From assembly GCA_017309115.1 (NCBI GenBank), contig JAFLEF010000048.1:1-57988 (forward strand): a DNA stretch of 57,988 nt. The letters are read 5' to 3'. The stretch is from Verrucomicrobiota bacterium. Lineage in GTDB: Bacteria > Verrucomicrobiota > Verrucomicrobiia > Limisphaerales > UBA9464. Numbering within the stretch: the stretch's first letter is position 1; each line of letters begins with the position of its first letter. This document shows positions 18,398 to 26,800 of this stretch, piece after piece. A program made the translations under genes and the position numbers. The notes beneath the pieces are model-generated. The model was not told the origin of the DNA. It saw nothing but the letters and a program-made list of their open reading frames with translations, and ran no database searches.

Positions 18398-19312
18398 TCA
18401 CGCGAAGTACGGACGCAACACCTGACCCGCCACCTTCAAGGCTCGTTGCCGCCCCTCCAGCGTCTTGCCAAAGGTGTCATCCTCCACCTCGATGCACACC
18501 GGCCCCCGATAGGTTGTCTCCATCAGCGCACTCAGGAACCGGCCCCAATCCATCTCGCCGTATCCTGGAATCCGTGGTTGATGCCACTCCAACGGATGCG
18601 CGAAGACGCCCACCTGATTAATCCGGTCCCGACGGATCTTCACGTCCTTGGCGTGGAAATGGAAAATCTTGTCCTGAAACTCCCGCAACGGACTGGCCGG
18701 ATCCATGTGTTGGAGTACGAAGTGCGAAGGATCGTAGTTCAGTCCAAAGTGATTCGACGGGAGGTCATGAAACGCGCGCCTCCAAATGACCGGCGTAGTC
18801 AGGAGATTCTTGCCGCCCGGCCATTCGTCCCCGGTGAAGGACATCGGGCAGTTTTCAATGCCGATCCGAATGTCGTGATCCTCGGCGAAGGCGATTAACG
18901 GACGCCAGACCTTCAGGAACCGGGGCCAGTTATCATCCACGCTGCGGGTCCAATCCCGACCAACGAAGGTGTTCACGGTCTTGAGTCCCAGTGTGGCGGC
19001 GGCGCGAATCACCTTCTTAAGATGATTCACCGCTGCCTTGGAGACCTCGGGATGGGGATCAAGCGGATTGGGATAGTATCCCAAAGCCGACAGGGACACC
19101 CCGTAATGCTGGCATCGTTCCCGGACGTCGTCGGCCCGGGCCGAGGTGAACCCCTCTACATCAATGTGGGTAATTCCAGCGTACTTTCGCTCCGCCTTCC
19201 CCTGCGGCCAGCACATGACTTCGACCACGGTAAACTGTTCCGCAGCGGCGAAAGCCAGAACCTGGTCGAGGTTGAGTTCAGGCAGAATGGCGGAAACAAA
19301 ACCGAGTTTCAT
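18398..19312 (-). CDS. Sugar phosphate isomerase/epimerase family protein (xylose-isomerase-like TIM barrel)
   Basis: 304 residues beginning MKLGFVSAILPELNLDQVL, a typical AP-endonuclease-2/xylose-isomerase-like barrel. Likely metal ligands are Glu in IGIENCPM, His in FGLNYDPSHF, the His of FHFHAKDV and Glu in CIEVEDD. The family includes IolE/IolH- and hydroxypyruvate-isomerase-like enzymes; the substrate cannot be read. It follows the Gfo/Idh gene by 41 bp, a pairing that is frequent in sugar catabolism of Planctomycetota and Verrucomicrobiota. The upstream in-frame extension to 19402 overlaps the Gfo/Idh gene and is rejected. Confidence 0.88.
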   Translation of the reverse strand: MKLGFVSAILPELNLDQVLAFAAAEQFTVVEVMCWPQGKAERKYAGITHIDVEGFTSARADDVRERCQHYGVSLSALGYYPNPLDPHPEVSKAAVNHLKKVIRAAATLGLKTVNTFVGRDWTRSVDDNWPRFLKVWRPLIAFAEDHDIRIGIENCPMSFTGDEWPGGKNLLTTPVIWRRAFHDLPSNHFGLNYDPSHFVLQHMDPASPLREFQDKIFHFHAKDVKIRRDRINQVGVFAHPLEWHQPRIPGYGEMDWGRFLSALMETTYRGPVCIEVEDDTFGKTLEGRQRALKVAGQVLRPYFA

Positions 19313-19353
19313 GATGGGATTGCCCTCGGGAATAGCAGGACGACGCCAACACC

Positions 19354-20688
19354 TCAACTCCCGGGAAACTCCCAGCCGGCGCGATACGGGCGCCGCAGCC
19401 ACTGGGAGGCTTCGGTATCACCCACGATTTCCTCCTTGGTGCCGTCCCATGTCAGGCTTCGACCCACCTTGAGCGAGATCATCCCCAACATCGGCAGTAC
19501 CGAGGCCCGATGCGCCACCTCGATGTTGGCCACTGCCGGGGTTCCCTCCTCGATCGCCTTGAGAAAGTCGGCCCAAAGCAGCTTCAGATTGTGCCCATCT
19601 GGCTGTTGCAACTGGGAGTCCTCATGAATCGGCTTCGCGGAATCATCGGTGGGATAGAACGTCCAGCCATCCTGCCAGCCAATGTGCAACGTGCCCTTGG
19701 TGCCGTAGAAGTAGGCCCCGATGCGGTGCTTCTCCGCTTCGTTCTCCGCAAACCGCCGATGTTCCCACACACAGGTGAACGACGGAAATTCGTACACCGC
19801 CACCTGATGGTCCGGCGCATCCGATGTTTGTTCCTTCTCCGTCAAGATGGCCGGGCCAGCGATGGGACGTCCGCCGGTGGAATAGACCTTTCGCGGGGAC
19901 TTCTCCCCGCTCCACCACAGCACTTGATCGAGCCAGTGCACGCCCCAGTCGCCCAACTGGCCATTGCCGTAGTCCAGGAAGTTACGCCAGCCGCCAGGGT
20001 GAATCTTGCTGTTGAACGGCCGAAGCGGTGCCGGTCCGCACCAAAGGTCCCAGTTCATGCCCTCCGGCGGGCGACTGTTCAGCGACGGTTTCTCGCGTCC
20101 ACCGCCACCATGGGCGAACAAGCGAACCATGCCTACCTCACCCACCGCTCCCGATTTTAGAAAGTTCATCGCCTTCACGTGATGCGGACCGATCCGGCGG
20201 TGCAATCCCACCTGCACCACTTTGCCGGACGCCTGGGCGGCCTGGAGCATCGCCCGGCTCTCCGCCACGCAATGACCGGTGGGTTTCTCGACGAAAACGT
20301 GCGCACCGGCCCTCACCGCCGCGATGGTCTGGAGCGCATGCCAATGATCCGGCGTGGCAATCAGGACCAACTCGGGCTTCTCGCGATCCAACATCTCCCG
20401 GTAGTCGCCGTGCAACTTCGGCTCGTCGCCATTCAGATCCTTGACTTGTTCCGCCGCGACTTCCCGCACTCGCGAGTCCACATCACACAAGGCGACAACC
20501 TTGACCCGACCGCTAGCGATGGCCTCTCGGAGTATGTTCATCCCCCACCAACCCGAGCCAATCAGCGCCGTGCGATACTGGCGATCGGGGTCGGCCGAAC
20601 GAACGAACGGGGCGGCGGCCAGGAGAGTGCCGGCGGCCACCGAACCTCGGACAAACTGCCGGCGATTGAAGGAAGGGGAGACGTTCAT
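19354..20688 (-). CDS. TAT-exported Gfo/Idh/MocA-family oxidoreductase
   Basis: 444 residues. A twin-arginine signal (NRRQFVRGSVAAGTLLAAAP) at the N-terminus predicts folded export with its nicotinamide cofactor. The Rossmann motif is LIGSGWWGMNILREA, then CDVDSR and the family catalytic-site EKPTGH; GDWGVHWLDQVLWW is a conserved C-terminal-domain block. It is likely a sugar or glycoside oxidoreductase acting outside the cytoplasm. It is the first gene of the minus-strand run and is divergent from a PQQ-type protein with 122 bp between starts. The ATG at 20706 is an alternative start. Confidence 0.9.
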   Translation of the reverse strand: MNVSPSFNRRQFVRGSVAAGTLLAAAPFVRSADPDRQYRTALIGSGWWGMNILREAIASGRVKVVALCDVDSRVREVAAEQVKDLNGDEPKLHGDYREMLDREKPELVLIATPDHWHALQTIAAVRAGAHVFVEKPTGHCVAESRAMLQAAQASGKVVQVGLHRRIGPHHVKAMNFLKSGAVGEVGMVRLFAHGGGGREKPSLNSRPPEGMNWDLWCGPAPLRPFNSKIHPGGWRNFLDYGNGQLGDWGVHWLDQVLWWSGEKSPRKVYSTGGRPIAGPAILTEKEQTSDAPDHQVAVYEFPSFTCVWEHRRFAENEAEKHRIGAYFYGTKGTLHIGWQDGWTFYPTDDSAKPIHEDSQLQQPDGHNLKLLWADFLKAIEEGTPAVANIEVAHRASVLPMLGMISLKVGRSLTWDGTKEEIVGDTEASQWLRRPYRAGWEFPGS

Positions 20689-20810
20689 AGCGTTGGCTGG
20701 GCGCATCGGACGAAATGAGCTCGTGGTTTCATCGAAAAACTCTTCCTGATCTGCGGTTCAGACCCTTCGGAGTGGCGCGAATCGCCCAGGTGAATCACCG
20801 TCTCGACCGC

Positions 20811-22034
20811 ATGCACTGCGGTTTCCGTTTTCAACTTTCCTTCACTCTGGGCCTGGCTCTGAACGTGACTGGGATCACTACTCACGCCGATGACTGGCCC
20901 CAATGGCGCGGACCACAGCGCAATGGGACTTCGCAGGAGGCGCAGTGGCAGGACACTTGGACCGGTGACGGTCCGCCCGTGATGTGGCGGGCCAAAGTCG
21001 GCCTGGGGTTTTCTTCGTTGGTCGTGTCCCAGGGACGGGTCTTCACCATGGGACACGGCGGTGATCAGGACCGCGTGTTTTGCTTTGACGCCGAGTCCGG
21101 AAAGGAACTGTGGCGCCACGAATATCCGGCGGATCTGGGGGACAAGTATTTCGAAGGCGGCACCACCGGAACGCCGACCGTGGCTGGAGAACGCGTCTAT
21201 ACCCTCAGTCGGTGGGGTGATGCGTTTTGCTTCGAGGCCGCCACCGGAAAGATCATTTGGTCCAAGAACGTCCAACAGGAAACCGGAGCGACCGTTCCCG
21301 ACTGGGGATTCGGCGGCGCGCCCTTGGTCATCGACGGAACTGTCCTACTCAATGTCGGTGAAGCAGGACTGGCCTTGGACGCATCGACCGGAGTCCTTCG
21401 CTGGAAGTCGAAGGAAGGTGCCGCCGGATACTCAACGCCGCTCCCTCTAACGCCCACTGCGAACCATGTCGTGTTCAGTTCCGGCACCGCCTACGCCGCG
21501 GTGGACCGACAGACGGGCGCGCCAGCGTGGCAGATTCGATGGCTCACCCAGTACGGGGTCAACGCCGCGGACCCGATCGTGGACGGTTCCCGAGTCTTTC
21601 TTTCCACCGGCTACGGCAAAGGTGGGGCGTTGTTCGACCTGACGGCCCGCGAACCCAAGGAACAGTGGAAGACTAAGGCCCTGAGAACCCAAATGAATCC
21701 GGCAGTCCTGTACTCCGGCCACCTCTACGGCGTGGACGGCGATACGACCGAGAAGGCTTCCCTCAAGTGTCTCGACGTCACGAACGGCGCTGTGAAGTGG
21801 ACTCACCCAGGATTCGGTTCCGGCGCGGTCATTGTTGCCGGCGGCAAACTGATCGGCCTGGGGGGCACTGGAGAGCTGTATATTGCCCCGGCTGTTCCCG
21901 CTGAGTTTACCCCGACCACCCGGGTGCAAGTTCTGGGCGGCAAGACCTGGACCGCCCCTGTTCTCGCAAATGGACGCCTCTACTGCCGCAACAGCCGCGG
22001 CGACGTGGTCTGCCTTGATCTGCGCCGAAAGTAA
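20811..22034 (+). CDS. Secreted PQQ-binding-like beta-propeller protein
   Basis: 407 residues with a signal peptide (MHCGFRFQLSFTLGLALNV, then a likely cleavage before ADDWPQWRGP). DWPQWRGPQRNGTS is the common start of this family. Blade motifs with Asp/Gly-Lys-Trp endings recur (CFDAESGKELWRHE, CFEAATGKIIWSKN, ALDASTGVLRWKS, CLDVTNGAVKWTH). There is no heme motif, and the catalytic residues of true quinoproteins are not obvious, so an enzymatic role is unproven. The start at 20811 is set by the signal peptide. It is paralogous to the gene at 23260-24630. Confidence 0.87.
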   Translation: MHCGFRFQLSFTLGLALNVTGITTHADDWPQWRGPQRNGTSQEAQWQDTWTGDGPPVMWRAKVGLGFSSLVVSQGRVFTMGHGGDQDRVFCFDAESGKELWRHEYPADLGDKYFEGGTTGTPTVAGERVYTLSRWGDAFCFEAATGKIIWSKNVQQETGATVPDWGFGGAPLVIDGTVLLNVGEAGLALDASTGVLRWKSKEGAAGYSTPLPLTPTANHVVFSSGTAYAAVDRQTGAPAWQIRWLTQYGVNAADPIVDGSRVFLSTGYGKGGALFDLTAREPKEQWKTKALRTQMNPAVLYSGHLYGVDGDTTEKASLKCLDVTNGAVKWTHPGFGSGAVIVAGGKLIGLGGTGELYIAPAVPAEFTPTTRVQVLGGKTWTAPVLANGRLYCRNSRGDVVCLDLRRK

Positions 22035-22403
22035 CCTCCCAAAATCTGGTAGGGATGGACCGCCGGGCCGTCCCCGCGATTCGGAGCGCAGCAAAGGAAC
22101 GCGGCCATTGGTGGTCAGCGTCGAACTGACACCAGTTCGAGAACGTCCCCGGGGGAAAGGGGACCAATCTGGAAGGAAGAAGACCGGGAGAGAGCGAAAC
22201 GTCCAGCACAGAGTGCCAGGTAATCTGTGGTCACCCTCGCGGGCGTGGCCTCTCGGGCTTCTCTTCCGAAATCTGCGCGAATCTGTTTAATCTGCGGCTC
22301 AGGGCTGCGCTGCAGGACTCGCCCGACATGGGGAACTCCTCAAGAAATGCCGGCAGCCGACGCGGGACCGGCTAAAGCCGGGACTCCGTACCTACCTACC
22401 TAC
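22035..22403. other. Gene-free interval with palindromic extragenic elements
   Basis: No plausible gene. It contains a GC-rich imperfect palindrome GGGATGGACCGCCGGGCC... at about 22052, a GTCCCC/GGGGAC pair at about 22144-22163, one copy of the word TGCCAGGTAATCTGTGG (22214-22230) related to the array near 57.6 kb, a perfect hairpin CCGGCT-AA-AGCCGG at 22367-22380 and a short CTAC tandem run at about 22390-22407 that overlaps the stop codon of the DUF2293 gene. Probably a mosaic of repeat remnants. Confidence 0.55.
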
Positions 22404-23126
22404 CTACCGGGAGATTCCAGCCGGGTTCTCCCAGCGGGCCAATACCTGTTCGATGGCGGAGGCTACTTGGGACCGGGCCAGGGAACGATCTCCGTGCGCC
22501 ATGAGTTCCTGATCGTAGGGAGTATGCTGGTGGCGAATATGCGCAATCACGGCCAACCGCAGTGGAACCGGATCCAGTTCCTTGGCGGCGGCGGTGCGGC
22601 CGACCCGTCCAGAATACTTGCGACAGGTCCAAGCTGCGATCTCCTCCGCCTCCTTCACCGGACACCCCGGAAACAGCTCTTTCAATCGCAACGCCACGGC
22701 CGCTTGGTACTCGGCATCCAGATGCTCCCGGCGAAGTGCAGCGCGGAATCGGGCATGAGTCCGGACCTGTTCGTCGGCCTCGCATTCGACTTCGGCTTGG
22801 TCCAACGCTTCAGGAGTCACCATAATTCCCTGACGCTCATAACGCTTCCGAGCGCGGGACCAGCGCACCACTACCGCCCGCAGCGGAGAGTGCCGGCTGG
22901 CCCGGCGGGTGAGAGCGTAGTTTCCAGATGGGAGAAACTCCAAGTGCCCCAAGTCGGCGCAGTCCAGACATAGCGGACGCTCGCCCTCCATTCGCAGGAA
23001 GCCGCCACTGAGCAGCTCGGCCCCGCACTCCGCGCAAACCGAATCCCGCCGGTTCATGAACACCACCACCTCGGTACCCTTGGATTTGGCGGTCGTCTTC
23101 GGTTGGCCTTCTTTCGGAGCACTCAT
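22404..23126 (-). CDS. DUF2293 domain-containing protein
   Basis: 240 residues. After a Lys/Thr-rich start comes a zinc-ribbon-like part (CAECGAELL ... CLDCADLG), then HSPLRAVVVRWSRARKRYER and a C-terminal DUF2293 region (LKELFPGCP, EIAAWTCRKYSGRVGR, AVIAHIRHQHTPYD). The basic HIRHxHTxYD end is characteristic of the family as I remember it. Function unknown; the zinc ribbon and basic surface could fit nucleic-acid binding, but that is a guess. Start at 23126 chosen because MSAPKEGQPK begins the coherent protein; the ORF extends to 23291 but overlaps the end of the next propeller gene. Confidence 0.85.
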   Translation of the reverse strand: MSAPKEGQPKTTAKSKGTEVVVFMNRRDSVCAECGAELLSGGFLRMEGERPLCLDCADLGHLEFLPSGNYALTRRASRHSPLRAVVVRWSRARKRYERQGIMVTPEALDQAEVECEADEQVRTHARFRAALRREHLDAEYQAAVALRLKELFPGCPVKEAEEIAAWTCRKYSGRVGRTAAAKELDPVPLRLAVIAHIRHQHTPYDQELMAHGDRSLARSQVASAIEQVLARWENPAGISR

Positions 23127-23259
23127 CCGGCGGAGAATATTGTAGCCAACAGCTAGGAAACTCAACCCCTCGAACTGCTCCGGTTCCCCAATTCGGCAAG
23201 CACCCTTCCGATCCGTGTCATCCGCGCCATCCACGGTCCATCTTCTGAATCCCTCCGAT

Positions 23260-24630
23260 TCAGCGCCCCTCGGTGGACCCCTTGCCCCCAAGCGCGATCA
23301 ACGACTCCGTGGTGCGAAACAGCAGGGTTCCGGAAACCACGGCCGGGGATGCCAGACAGTTCCCGCCCAGCCGATTGGTGGCGATCACTTGGAATTCAGG
23401 CTTAGCGGCAATGACGAACACCTGCCCCTCCTCGCTCACCACGTAGATCCGATCCTTCGCGGCCACCGGCGACGCGGTAAACGCCTGACCTCCCTGCCCC
23501 AGTCGTTCGTTGTAGTGAAGCCGACCAGTGCGGGCTTCCACGCAGGTCAGCACACCCTGCCAGTCACAACTCCACAAATTCGTTCCCACTTGAATCGGCG
23601 TTTGCAGATAGCTCCCCAAGCGCGGATGACTCCACACCACCGCCGCGTTGGTGTCCTCCACCCGGGGCGGTGTGATGTCTCCCTGGGCCTCCAACCGGAC
23701 CGCGCGCAACGGCCGATATTTTCCATGGGCACTGGTGAAGAAGGCCAACCCCTCCGACACCAACGGAGCCGGAACCGGAATGTCACCACCGCCGCTCAAC
23801 CACCATCGCCGGGCACCGGTTTGAAGATCATACCCACCCAATTCCTTCCAGCCGTTGAGGACAATCTGACCCTGCTCCGGAGCGACGGTGGGCGTGCACC
23901 AGTTCGCCACCTCCTTCCGGCGCGTCCGCCAGACCTCGCGACCATCTGCGAGGGCGAAGGCGGCCAGATACTGTTCGCTCAGCACGTCACATTGCACGAA
24001 TACCCGACCTTCATGGATCACCGGAGAACTGGCGAAACCCCAGCGCAAGTCCGGAGCGTCCCAGGGGCCGGCGTCCATCTTTCCCAGTTCCCGCCGCCAC
24101 AGAAGCTTTCCCTCAAGATCGAAGGCGAACAACCCTTCGGAACCGAACAGTGCGACCAAGTGCTTGCCATCCGTCGCCGGCGTGGAGTTGCAGTGCGAAG
24201 CCTTGGTGTGACGCGGCTGGGACGGAATGGATTCGTACCCGAGTCGATCCCACAGGATCCGGCCGCTGGACAACTCGACACACACCAATCGCCATTGATG
24301 CGGCTCCTTCTCGGCCAACGAGGCGCCATCGCCGAAAACTCCGGTCTTCACCTCCGCCTTCACTCCTGGGCGCAGCGCCGTCGCCAGATAAACCCGATCA
24401 TCCCAGACGATGGGCGCGGCATGACCCAGCCCCGGAATGGGCGTCTGCCAACGAACATTCTCACCTCGCTCCACGTTCCACGAGTCCGGCGCCGCCACCG
24501 CCGAAGTGCCCCGGGCTCCCGGTCCCCGATACTGCGGCCAATTCTCCGTGGCGCCGACTCCGGTCAACCCCGCCAAAAAAAGAAGCCCTCCAACCCAACG
24601 CGTAATCCGGAACCCAACACGACCCGTCAT
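23260..24630 (-). CDS. Secreted PQQ-binding-like beta-propeller protein
   Basis: 456 residues: signal peptide (residues 1-28, hydrophobic GGLLFLAGLTGVGA) then NWPQYRGPGARGTS, matching the paralogue at 20811. Propeller blades recur (LVCVELSSGRILWDR, LFAFDLEGKLLWRRE, GYDLQTGARRWWL, CVEARTGRLHYNE, VIAAKPEFQVIA). No heme-binding or catalytic signature is seen. The ATG at 24630 is preferred over a TTG at 24642. It is on the opposite strand to the 20811 paralogue and may reflect an old duplication with inversion. Confidence 0.88.
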   Translation of the reverse strand: MTGRVGFRITRWVGGLLFLAGLTGVGATENWPQYRGPGARGTSAVAAPDSWNVERGENVRWQTPIPGLGHAAPIVWDDRVYLATALRPGVKAEVKTGVFGDGASLAEKEPHQWRLVCVELSSGRILWDRLGYESIPSQPRHTKASHCNSTPATDGKHLVALFGSEGLFAFDLEGKLLWRRELGKMDAGPWDAPDLRWGFASSPVIHEGRVFVQCDVLSEQYLAAFALADGREVWRTRRKEVANWCTPTVAPEQGQIVLNGWKELGGYDLQTGARRWWLSGGGDIPVPAPLVSEGLAFFTSAHGKYRPLRAVRLEAQGDITPPRVEDTNAAVVWSHPRLGSYLQTPIQVGTNLWSCDWQGVLTCVEARTGRLHYNERLGQGGQAFTASPVAAKDRIYVVSEEGQVFVIAAKPEFQVIATNRLGGNCLASPAVVSGTLLFRTTESLIALGGKGSTEGR

Positions 24631-24922
24631 GGACCCGATCAAGCGAGGGTCACCCGCCTTTGCCCAGCCGAAACTTCACGGGCAACAGCGGGTTCGCGGC
24701 AGCGCCTTGGGTGTCGGCCTTTTAACGGATTACTTCACTACGCCTCGTTTGAGTCCATACACCCGCGGCCAAGTCACCGCGCACGTGCGGAGACTACCTG
24801 AGTCGAAGTCCAGCTCCACGATATAGAGATAGCCCAGTATCCAGGCCTCCTTCTCGGCCTTTGAAGCACTGCTGGGGTAACACCAATCCCGTCGATTGCC
24901 AGCATCTCCACGATCGCTCCAC

Positions 24923-24967
24923 AAAACTCCCACGCCCGCTAATGCCCCTCTCTCCGAGCTTTGCTCC
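24923..24967. repeat. Imperfect direct repeat, copy 1
   Basis: Contains CGCCCGCTAATGCCCCTC and TCTCCGAGCTTTGCTCC. It matches 25076-25119 closely (CGCTAACGCCCCTCACTCCG), about 153 bp apart. Both copies lie in non-coding DNA beside the small-gene cluster. Confidence 0.7.
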
Positions 24968-25075
24968 GCCAGGACGCGGTTGCAGGCTCAGGCTCCGCTT
25001 CGTTTCGAGGCGATGCACCCTGGTATGATAGATTCCGGGGCAAGCGTGAGAACTCCGAACAACCCGCAGTGCCCC

Positions 25076-25119
25076 AGAAACTCACGCCCCCGCTAACGCC
25101 CCTCACTCCGGGCTTGTTC
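25076..25119. repeat. Imperfect direct repeat, copy 2
   Basis: Second copy of the tract at 24923-24967; the shared core is GCTAA(C/T)GCCCCTC(A/T)CTCCG. The copies may mark the ends of a small insertion or a duplication that accompanied gain or loss of a gene cassette. Confidence 0.7.
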
Positions 25120-25220
25120 AACCACAGGTGTATTTGTTGGCTCCGGGTCCCTCCGCAGCAATACAACCTTGGATGTTGGGCTCAGGTTTCATTTCTTCTG
25201 TTTTCGTCCGAATTCGATCA

Positions 25221-25445
25221 CTACATCTGCGTGATCCACTCGATGAGCCCGGTCTGAAGATCGATTGACACTCGGATGTCAGGAGGATCGACCACGGCGC
25301 CCGGTATGAGAGTCTCCGGAACTGCATACGAGACCTCCACTCGCCCACAACCAACGTGAGTTAGTGAGAATGTCGACGCAACAAAGCCAACGTGCCGTTC
25401 TCGCAAAAAACTCTCCACTTCGGTCTTCACGTCGGTGTCGTTCAT
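25221..25445 (-). CDS. Small protein of unknown function
   Basis: 74 residues, MNDTDVKTEVESFLRERHVG onward, with predicted beta strands (FVASTFSLTHVGCGRVEVSY) and a C-terminal IRVSIDLQTGLIEWITQM. No signal peptide or membrane segment. Its ATG overlaps the stop of the zinc-ribbon gene as ATGA, so the two are translationally coupled, which is the main support for it being real. I do not recognise the family. It is the last gene of a five-gene set of small proteins. Confidence 0.65.
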   Translation of the reverse strand: MNDTDVKTEVESFLRERHVGFVASTFSLTHVGCGRVEVSYAVPETLIPGAVVDPPDIRVSIDLQTGLIEWITQM

Positions 25446-25795
25446 TCTGTTTTCTTCCCAATGCCCCGGCGACGGCGACGACATCGCTGACAACGTGCCG
25501 CCGTCGAATAGGGTGAACTCTTCGGATCCTCGTACCACTGGCGCTGGGCGTCGGCAGGCCAAACAAACCAACGGTGGCAATCGGTGCAGCAAAACCGCTG
25601 GTCGGTAAAATAAGGCGGCCGGTTCTGAAGGCTTAGAGACGCCCGGCAAAAGGTGACATACTCAAGCTGTGCAGGAATGGCATCTGCCGGAATGTCCTCA
25701 GGACTCTTGATGATGCCAGCGTCCAAGAGTCGCTGAATGCGTCCCTCGCGCTCGAACATGCGAACTTCTGACTTTCGACTTTGTTTTGAGCGCAT
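25442..25795 (-). CDS. Zinc-ribbon protein of unknown function (zf-trcl-like)
   Basis: 117 residues. An N-terminal helical part (IQRLLDAGIIKSPEDIPADA) is followed by CCTDCHRWFVWPADAQRQWY and CQRCRRRRRG, so two CxxC pairs frame a ribbon very like the family called probable zinc-ribbon domain (C-x2-C ... W/F-x5-Q-x-WY ... C-x2-C-R). Function unknown; the Arg-rich tail could touch nucleic acid. The start is ambiguous: ATG at 25795 or 25759, or a TTG at 25822 overlapping the previous stop as TTGA. The downstream gene overlaps by 4 nt. Confidence 0.72.
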   Translation of the reverse strand: MRSKQSRKSEVRMFEREGRIQRLLDAGIIKSPEDIPADAIPAQLEYVTFCRASLSLQNRPPYFTDQRFCCTDCHRWFVWPADAQRQWYEDPKSSPYSTAARCQRCRRRRRGIGKKTE

Positions 25796-25818
25796 GGTCA
25801 GGTTGGCGCGGTCAAAGA

Positions 25819-26214
25819 TCAACGATCGGAGCCAGCTGTCGCTGACGTTCGATTTGTCTCAGCGCGAATCGGCTCAGGATCCGCTGTCCAATCAACCTCC
25901 ACTCGGCTCTTCAACTCCTCGATCTCCGCGTCAGCATCAGCCCCCAGGATCCTAGTGCCGGTGGTCTCGCATGTATCACCAAGCTCCGCCCAACCGCGTG
26001 GCCGAGCACCCGAATGAAGGCGCAAATGCTCTACGATCAATTGACCTGCCGATTGCATCGCATAGGCGTTGGGCTGCCGAACGGTCACCGCACGATATGC
26101 GCGCAGTCCAACGACCCCAGCGGTGACGCACCCGAGGGCAGCCAGGAGGAATGTTCCGTAAAGCAAGGCAAGCGGGGCGTTTACCGAAGCAGCCGAGTTA
26201 CGAGATTTAGTCAC
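25819..26214 (-). CDS. Small single-pass membrane protein of unknown function
   Basis: 131 residues from a GTG at 26214, which overlaps the TAA of the preceding gene (GTGACTAA). Residues about 13-36 form one membrane helix (LALLYGTFLLAALGCVTAGVV), followed by a soluble part rich in Glu/Arg with GWAELGDTCETTGTRILGAD and ending TNRTSATAGSDR. The tail is probably extracytoplasmic, though orientation is not certain. No known family recognised. Part of the five-gene unknown cluster. Confidence 0.62.
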   Translation of the reverse strand: MTKSRNSAASVNAPLALLYGTFLLAALGCVTAGVVGLRAYRAVTVRQPNAYAMQSAGQLIVEHLRLHSGARPRGWAELGDTCETTGTRILGADADAEIEELKSRVEVDWTADPEPIRAETNRTSATAGSDR

Positions 26215-26713
26215 CGGACACGCCCTCGAAGTAAATCTCCACTGGTCTCCCCTGCTCATAGACCAGGACGTACACCGCCTGCCACCTCTCCAATTCCAGC
26301 GCCTCAGAAATACTCCCGATCCGAGCCTCGACCTGGGCGCGGCTAGGGCGCTCGGCTCCATACACCCGCTGTACCACGTCGCTCGGCGCTGGCCACGCGG
26401 TGCCGAAATCCGGTTCCGAGCCGATGCTTAGAATGTCCAAAATGGAGTGGGTCCCGTCTGCTGCGGCTGCTTCCAAGAGCTCATCAATGGTGGCGAACTC
26501 CCTCGAAGGCCCGCCGAGCCGCTGCGCTTCCAAATCGCGCAACTTCTCCCAAGCCTCCCGAGCCTCAGGCGGTAGGCTGGCCAAGACTTCTGGTGGCATG
26601 CCTTGCGCCTGCCCGTACTCCCCGCGCTCGAAGACTTCCGCCCTCAGTTTCTGCAGGGCAGCCTCAATGTCCGCCTGGTACGGCGCGAAATAGTTCCAGC
26701 CTGTAGCTCCCAT
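26207..26713 (-). CDS. Conserved protein of unknown function (MGxxGWxYFxPYQ family)
   Basis: 168 residues starting MGATGWNYFAPYQADIEAAL, followed by RAEVFERGEY, a variable helical linker, GTHSILDILSIGSEPDFGTA and a C-terminal SISEALELERWQAVYVLVYE then IYFEGVSGD. I remember this architecture from uncharacterised proteins of actinobacteria and myxobacteria that also carry the GTHSILD and FxGxSGD-type blocks, but not any function. Cytoplasmic by appearance. The ATG at 26713 is chosen over one at 26767 because the motif begins there. The next gene overlaps its end. Confidence 0.75.
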   Translation of the reverse strand: MGATGWNYFAPYQADIEAALQKLRAEVFERGEYGQAQGMPPEVLASLPPEAREAWEKLRDLEAQRLGGPSREFATIDELLEAAAADGTHSILDILSIGSEPDFGTAWPAPSDVVQRVYGAERPSRAQVEARIGSISEALELERWQAVYVLVYEQGRPVEIYFEGVSGD

Positions 26714-26800
26714 ATTCGGTTCCGAAATTCCTGCGATGACCAACGGTGTCTCGCCCGGATATTTCACAGGCTTTCGTCGCGAGGCGCAGTCGTGGTTCGC

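Larger units (their letters stand above)
24631..25220. other. 590-bp interval with an imperfect direct repeat and no confident gene
   Basis: ORFs here are short and not protein-like, except possibly a minus-strand frame ending at 24730 (containing EAWILGYLYIVELDFDSGS) that might be the decayed end of a gene. A roughly 45-bp tract at 24923-24967 recurs with changes at 25076-25119. The interval separates the propeller gene from a cluster of small unknown genes and looks like rearranged DNA. Confidence 0.5.

Noticed and set aside
23215-24801. Plus-strand ORF (528 codons) opposite the propeller protein
   Set aside because: Antisense shadow of a gene with a signal peptide and family motifs.
24730-24933. 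Minus-strand 67-codon ORF as a gene
   Set aside because: No supporting start, neighbour overlap or family; kept only as a possible decayed gene end within the interval note.
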